Shown: positions 5,018-7,447 of the stretch, in pieces | How the letters are laid out: each line of letters starts with the position of its first letter | How positions within the stretch are numbered: position 1 is the stretch's first letter | From: JBFHKO01 sp041595355 | GTDB taxonomy: Bacteria; Pseudomonadota; Gammaproteobacteria; Enterobacterales; Aeromonadaceae | Reading direction: 5' to 3' | Assembly (NCBI GenBank): GCA_041595355.1 | Contig: JBFHKO010000127.1 | Span: forward strand, 1 to 7,447 | DNA length: 7,447 nt | Position numbers and translations under genes: made by a program | The notes under the pieces: model-generated | Told to the model about the DNA's origin: nothing | The model's database searches: none | The model's input: the letters and a program-made list of their open reading frames with translations, nothing else

Positions 5018-5062
5018 ATGCCCCCGTTACCGGATCCCTTGCAGCGCGGACGCCTGCCATGA
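5018..5062 (+). CDS. 14-codon leader ORF coupled to the permease gene
   Basis: ATG at 5018 is preceded by a very strong ribosome binding site (ACAGGAAGGAAAAC, AGGAAGG at 5006-5012). It encodes MPPLPDPLQRGRLP and stops at TGA 5060-5062, overlapping the permease ATG (5059-5061) as ATGA. The permease itself has only a poor site (GGA at 5048-5050). Translation of the permease may therefore depend on ribosomes finishing this short frame. The peptide is proline-rich (PPLP near the start) and could slow ribosomes, giving a possible control point. No known family is recognised. Confidence 0.5.
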   Translation: MPPLPDPLQRGRLP

Positions 5063-6891
5063 CTTACGAGCAATCGCTGATCCTGATCATACTGGCCGCC
5101 ACGGTGGCCATGTTCCTGTGGGGCCGCTGGCGCCACGACATGGTGGCGATGGGCGCGCTGCTGGCCTGCATCCTGACCGGTCTGGTTCCGGCGCGCGCGG
5201 CCTTTGCCGGCTTCGGTCACCCCGCCGTCATCACCGTGGCCTGCGTGCTGGTACTGAGCCGCGGCCTGCAGACCTCGGGGGCCATCGACGCCCTGACACG
5301 CCTGATGCTGCCCGCCAGGGCCGGCATCACCCTGAGCCTGCTGGCCCTCACCGGGCTGGGGGCGCTGCTCTCCGGCTTCATGAACAATGTCGGCGCCATG
5401 GCGCTGCTGATGCCGGTCGCCATCCAGCTGGCCAGGCGGCTCGGCCTGACTCCCGGTCAGGTCCTGATGCCGCTGGCTTTCGCCACCATACTGGGCGGCA
5501 TGACAACGCTGATCGGCACGCCCCCCAACCTCATCGTCTCCGGTTTTCGCGCCCAGCACGGCGGGAACGGCTTTGCCATGTTCGACTTTGCCCCCGTGGG
5601 CCTGCCGATGGCGCTGGCGGGCGTCCTCTTCATCGCGCTGCTGGGCTGGCGCCTGGTACCCAAACGCCAGCCAGCCGGCATCGAGGGGTTCGAATCGGGT
5701 GCCTACATCACCGAGGTCCGCGTGCCCGAGGGCAGCAAGGCGGTGGGCCTCAGCCTGCGCGAGATAGAAGCGGCCCTGACGGGCAGCGATGTCCAGATAC
5801 TGGGCCTGGTGCACAGGGGCGTTCGCCTGATCGCCCCCAATCCCAGGCGCAAGGCCCGCGCGGGAGACATACTGGTGCTCGAGGCGGAGGCCGATGCGCT
5901 GACCGAAGTCCTGTCATCGCTCGGGCTGACGCTGGAAGAGACCCTGGAGTCGGAGACCCGGCCCGCCGAAACCGTGCCGGTGCAGATGCGTGCCGGCGGC
6001 GAGGCAGACGACGCCGACAAGGCCCAGGATGCGGGCGAGGTGGCGCTGATGGAGCTGGCCGTGCTGCCCACCTCGGTACTGGCCGGGCGCTCGGCCAGCG
6101 AGCTGTCGCTGCGCACCCGCTATGGACTGAACCTGCTAGCGCTGTCGCGCGAGGGGCGGCGCTCGGTGAAGCGCCTGCGCCTGACGCCCATCCAGCCCGG
6201 TGATCTGCTGCTGATGCAGGGACCCGCCGAGGCGATATCCGAGTTTGCCGCCGACAGCGGCTGTGTGCCGCTGGCGGATCGGGAGCTGCGCATCCCGGAC
6301 CGGCGTAAGGCCTGGGGATCCGGAGCCATCATGGCCGCCGCCGTGGCCGGCGCCGCCTTCGGCCTGCTGCCGGCGGCGGTCTCCTTCGCCGCCGGCGTGC
6401 TCGCCTTGACGGCATTGCGCACCGTTTCGCTGCGCAGCGTCTATGAGGCCATCGACTGGTCGGTGGTGGTGCTGCTGGCGGCGCTGATCCCGGTCGCCGG
6501 GGTGATGGAGTCCAGCGGCACCGCCTACCTGATCGCGCGCCTGCTGCTCGAGCATGTGGCGCAGGGACACACGATCGGCGCCCTGGCGCTGATCCTGGTC
6601 GTCACCATGTTCCTCTCCGATCTGATGAACAACGCCGCCACCTCGGCGGTGATGTGCCCCATCGCCATCGGCACGGCCTCGGCCCTGGGCGCTCACCCGG
6701 ATGCCTTCCTGATGGCGGTCGCCATAGGCGCATCCTGCGCCTTCCTCACCCCCATCGGCCACCAGAACAACATCCTGATCCTCGGCCCCGGCGGATTCCG
6801 CTTCGGCGATTACTGGCGGCTCGGCGTGCCGCTGGAGATACTGGTGGTGGCGATCTCGGTGCCGCTGCTGCTCATCATCTGGTCACCCTGA
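5059..6891 (+). CDS. SLC13/DASS-type permease with two RCK_C domains
   Basis: 610-aa inner-membrane protein of the divalent anion:sodium symporter/ArsB-like superfamily. The N-terminal membrane half (residues 5-200) has a conserved asparagine motif FMNNVGAMALLMPVA (N109-N110) and the hairpin motif GTPPN (153-157). A soluble middle carries two RCK_C/TrkA_C domains at about 215-290 and 327-402, joined by an acidic linker. The second membrane half (about 420-608) repeats the pattern with LMNNAATSAVMCPIA (N524-N525) and TPIGHQNN (564-571). This architecture is that of YfbS-like SLC13 permeases; the substrate (sulfate, dicarboxylate or another anion) cannot be read from sequence. The ATG at 5059 overlaps the leader ORF stop. 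Nearby modE might suggest an oxyanion, but modE has its own promoter region, so that is weak. Confidence 0.85.
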   Translation: MTYEQSLILIILAATVAMFLWGRWRHDMVAMGALLACILTGLVPARAAFAGFGHPAVITVACVLVLSRGLQTSGAIDALTRLMLPARAGITLSLLALTGLGALLSGFMNNVGAMALLMPVAIQLARRLGLTPGQVLMPLAFATILGGMTTLIGTPPNLIVSGFRAQHGGNGFAMFDFAPVGLPMALAGVLFIALLGWRLVPKRQPAGIEGFESGAYITEVRVPEGSKAVGLSLREIEAALTGSDVQILGLVHRGVRLIAPNPRRKARAGDILVLEAEADALTEVLSSLGLTLEETLESETRPAETVPVQMRAGGEADDADKAQDAGEVALMELAVLPTSVLAGRSASELSLRTRYGLNLLALSREGRRSVKRLRLTPIQPGDLLLMQGPAEAISEFAADSGCVPLADRELRIPDRRKAWGSGAIMAAAVAGAAFGLLPAAVSFAAGVLALTALRTVSLRSVYEAIDWSVVVLLAALIPVAGVMESSGTAYLIARLLLEHVAQGHTIGALALILVVTMFLSDLMNNAATSAVMCPIAIGTASALGAHPDAFLMAVAIGASCAFLTPIGHQNNILILGPGGFRFGDYWRLGVPLEILVVAISVPLLLIIWSP

Positions 6892-6908
6892 GCCGATCCA
6901 TAGCCCGC

Positions 6909-6948
6909 GGCGCGGGGCCAACCTCAGCGAGGGCCCCGGGCGCTGTTT
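6909..6948 (+). terminator. Terminator-like hairpin behind the permease gene
   Basis: GGGGC (6914-6918) pairs with GCCCC (6933-6937) and CCTC (6922-6925) with GAGG (6929-6932) around an AGC loop. An outer GCGC/GCGC (6910-6913 with 6940-6943) extends the stem with a GG bulge. TGTTTG follows. It starts 18 bases after the permease stop, the expected place for an intrinsic terminator, though the U-tract is short. Confidence 0.55.
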
Positions 6949-7198
6949 GCATATTCATGACGTCGATGATGGCGCTTATCTTGCATTTTTCCTGGCACCA
7001 GGGTCCATTACGGACACTGATGTCCATGATGTTGCGCCTTCCATGATGAGCTCAGGACAAGCGGCGCTGGCGTTATGATTTAAAAAACACAGTCAAATCA
7101 ATCCGCTGCCCAAACAGACGGCGCCACGGCAGGTCATGGCGCCAATATCACCGGGGACATGGCGCGCAGCCGCATGACGACCATCCCGCACCGGACAG
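6949..7198. other. Intergenic region between the permease gene and modE
   Basis: No gene is supported here. A TATGAT hexamer at 7074-7079 in an AT-rich patch (TTATGATTTAAAAAA) could be a -10 box for modE, giving a leader of about 130 nt, but no well-spaced -35 was found. A CCTGG-CA-CCAGG palindrome lies near 6990-7003 and CATGGCGC occurs twice at about 7136-7167. None of these can be given a role. Confidence 0.35.
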
Positions 7199-7222
7199 CG
7201 TTATATAGGTGACAACATGTCG
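7199..7222. promoter_or_regulatory. ModE-box-like operator over the modE start codon
   Basis: CGTTATAT at 7199-7206, then 8 bases, then ACATGTCG at 7215-7222. The left half is identical to the half-site of the E. coli modA operator (CGTTATAT-N8-ACATAACG) and the right half matches at 6 of 8 positions. The site covers the ribosome binding site (AGGTGA, 7207-7212) and the ATG. Binding of molybdate-loaded ModE here would block its own transcription. Confidence 0.5.
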
Positions 7223-7447
7223 ATATCTCAACATTCCCGGCACCGGCTGCTGGGCGAGCTGAAACTCTGCACCGAGGTGGGCCCCTTTCTCGGCGACACC
7301 CGCATCCGGCTGCTGGAGGCCATCGAGCGGCTGGGCTCCCTCTCCCAGGCGGCCAAATCGCTGCCGCTCTCCTACCGGGCGGCCTGGGATGCGCTGGACA
7401 ACATGAACAACCTGGCCGAGTCGCCGCTGGTGATCCGCACCACCGGC
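7217..7447 (+). CDS. modE: Molybdate-responsive regulator ModE, N-terminal part
   Basis: 77 codons are present before the window ends. The translation (LGDTRIRLLEAIERLGSLSQAAKSLPLSYRAAWDALDNMNNL, then VIRTTG) is the LysR-like winged helix-turn-helix of ModE, residues about 20-77. The pattern GS(L/I)SQ(A/G)AK, SY(K/R)(A/S)AWDA and N-MN-L is diagnostic for the family. The C-terminal molybdate-binding (MOP-like) domains lie outside the window. ModE binds DNA when loaded with molybdate, repressing molybdate uptake genes and regulating molybdoenzyme genes. The ATG at 7217 follows AGGTGA four bases upstream. Mod transporter genes would be expected nearby. Confidence 0.88.
   Translation, partial: MSISQHSRHRLLGELKLCTEVGPFLGDTRIRLLEAIERLGSLSQAAKSLPLSYRAAWDALDNMNNLAESPLVIRTTG

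Noticed and set aside
4966..5814. Long minus-strand open frame (282 codons) opposite the permease gene
   Set aside because: Its composition (very rich in Q, H, G, R) is typical of a reverse frame of a GC-rich gene, it has no recognisable domain, and the plus strand has a clear transporter.
5118..6203. Plus-strand 361-codon frame overlapping the permease in another frame
   Set aside because: Rich in R, G, P, A and H without hydrophobic or domain pattern; the permease frame explains the conservation.
6136..6762. Minus-strand open frame (208 codons) opposite the second half of the permease gene
   Set aside because: Same low-complexity shadow composition over a conserved membrane-protein coding region.

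Overview
The window looks like GC-rich gammaproteobacterial chromosome interrupted by a small, decayed integrative element of lower GC content. The mnmE C-terminus and the ModE N-terminus fit Gammaproteobacteria. A salt-tolerant Aeromonadales-type host (Zobellella/Oceanimonas-like) is only a guess.

Layout. Positions 1-161 are the 3' end of mnmE (tRNA-modifying GTPase, C-terminus FCIGK). The last 20 bases of that gene (142-161) recur exactly at 4901-4920, so the roughly 4.76 kb between them is an element integrated by site-specific recombination at the 3' end of mnmE, the site used by SGI1-type genomic islands. Inside it, in order: a cluster of inverted repeats and a tyrosine-integrase gene cut off after about 31 codons (324-452); a minus-strand pair of an AlpA/excisionase-like helix-turn-helix gene (1364-1699) and a RepA-type hexameric helicase gene (505-1356); an apparently intact IS5-family, IS903-group insertion sequence (1717-2767) sitting just upstream of the helix-turn-helix gene and lacking target-site duplication; an intact hipBA toxin-antitoxin/persistence operon (3001-4571) with two palindromic operator candidates in front; and a non-coding tail with four TGCACG-centred repeats arranged as two pairs, each pair with a 32-bp period, ahead of the right attachment site.

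Beyond the element the chromosome resumes with a hairpin that probably is the original mnmE terminator, then a 14-codon leader ORF with a strong ribosome binding site that overlaps (ATGA) the start of a 610-aa SLC13/DASS-type permease with two cytoplasmic RCK_C domains, a terminator-like hairpin, a 250-bp region without a recognisable gene, and the start of modE, whose start codon lies inside a ModE-box-like sequence.

How it fits together. The element has the parts of a replicating integrative island (integrase, excisionase-like regulator, replication helicase) but the integrase is destroyed, so it is probably stranded unless an integrase acts in trans. The operon most likely still expressed is hipBA, which may help retain the island. 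No wholly new system is proven here. The least explained signals are the 32-bp-period repeat pairs beside attR, the int-proximal repeat cluster, the paired hip operators and the coupled leader ORF.
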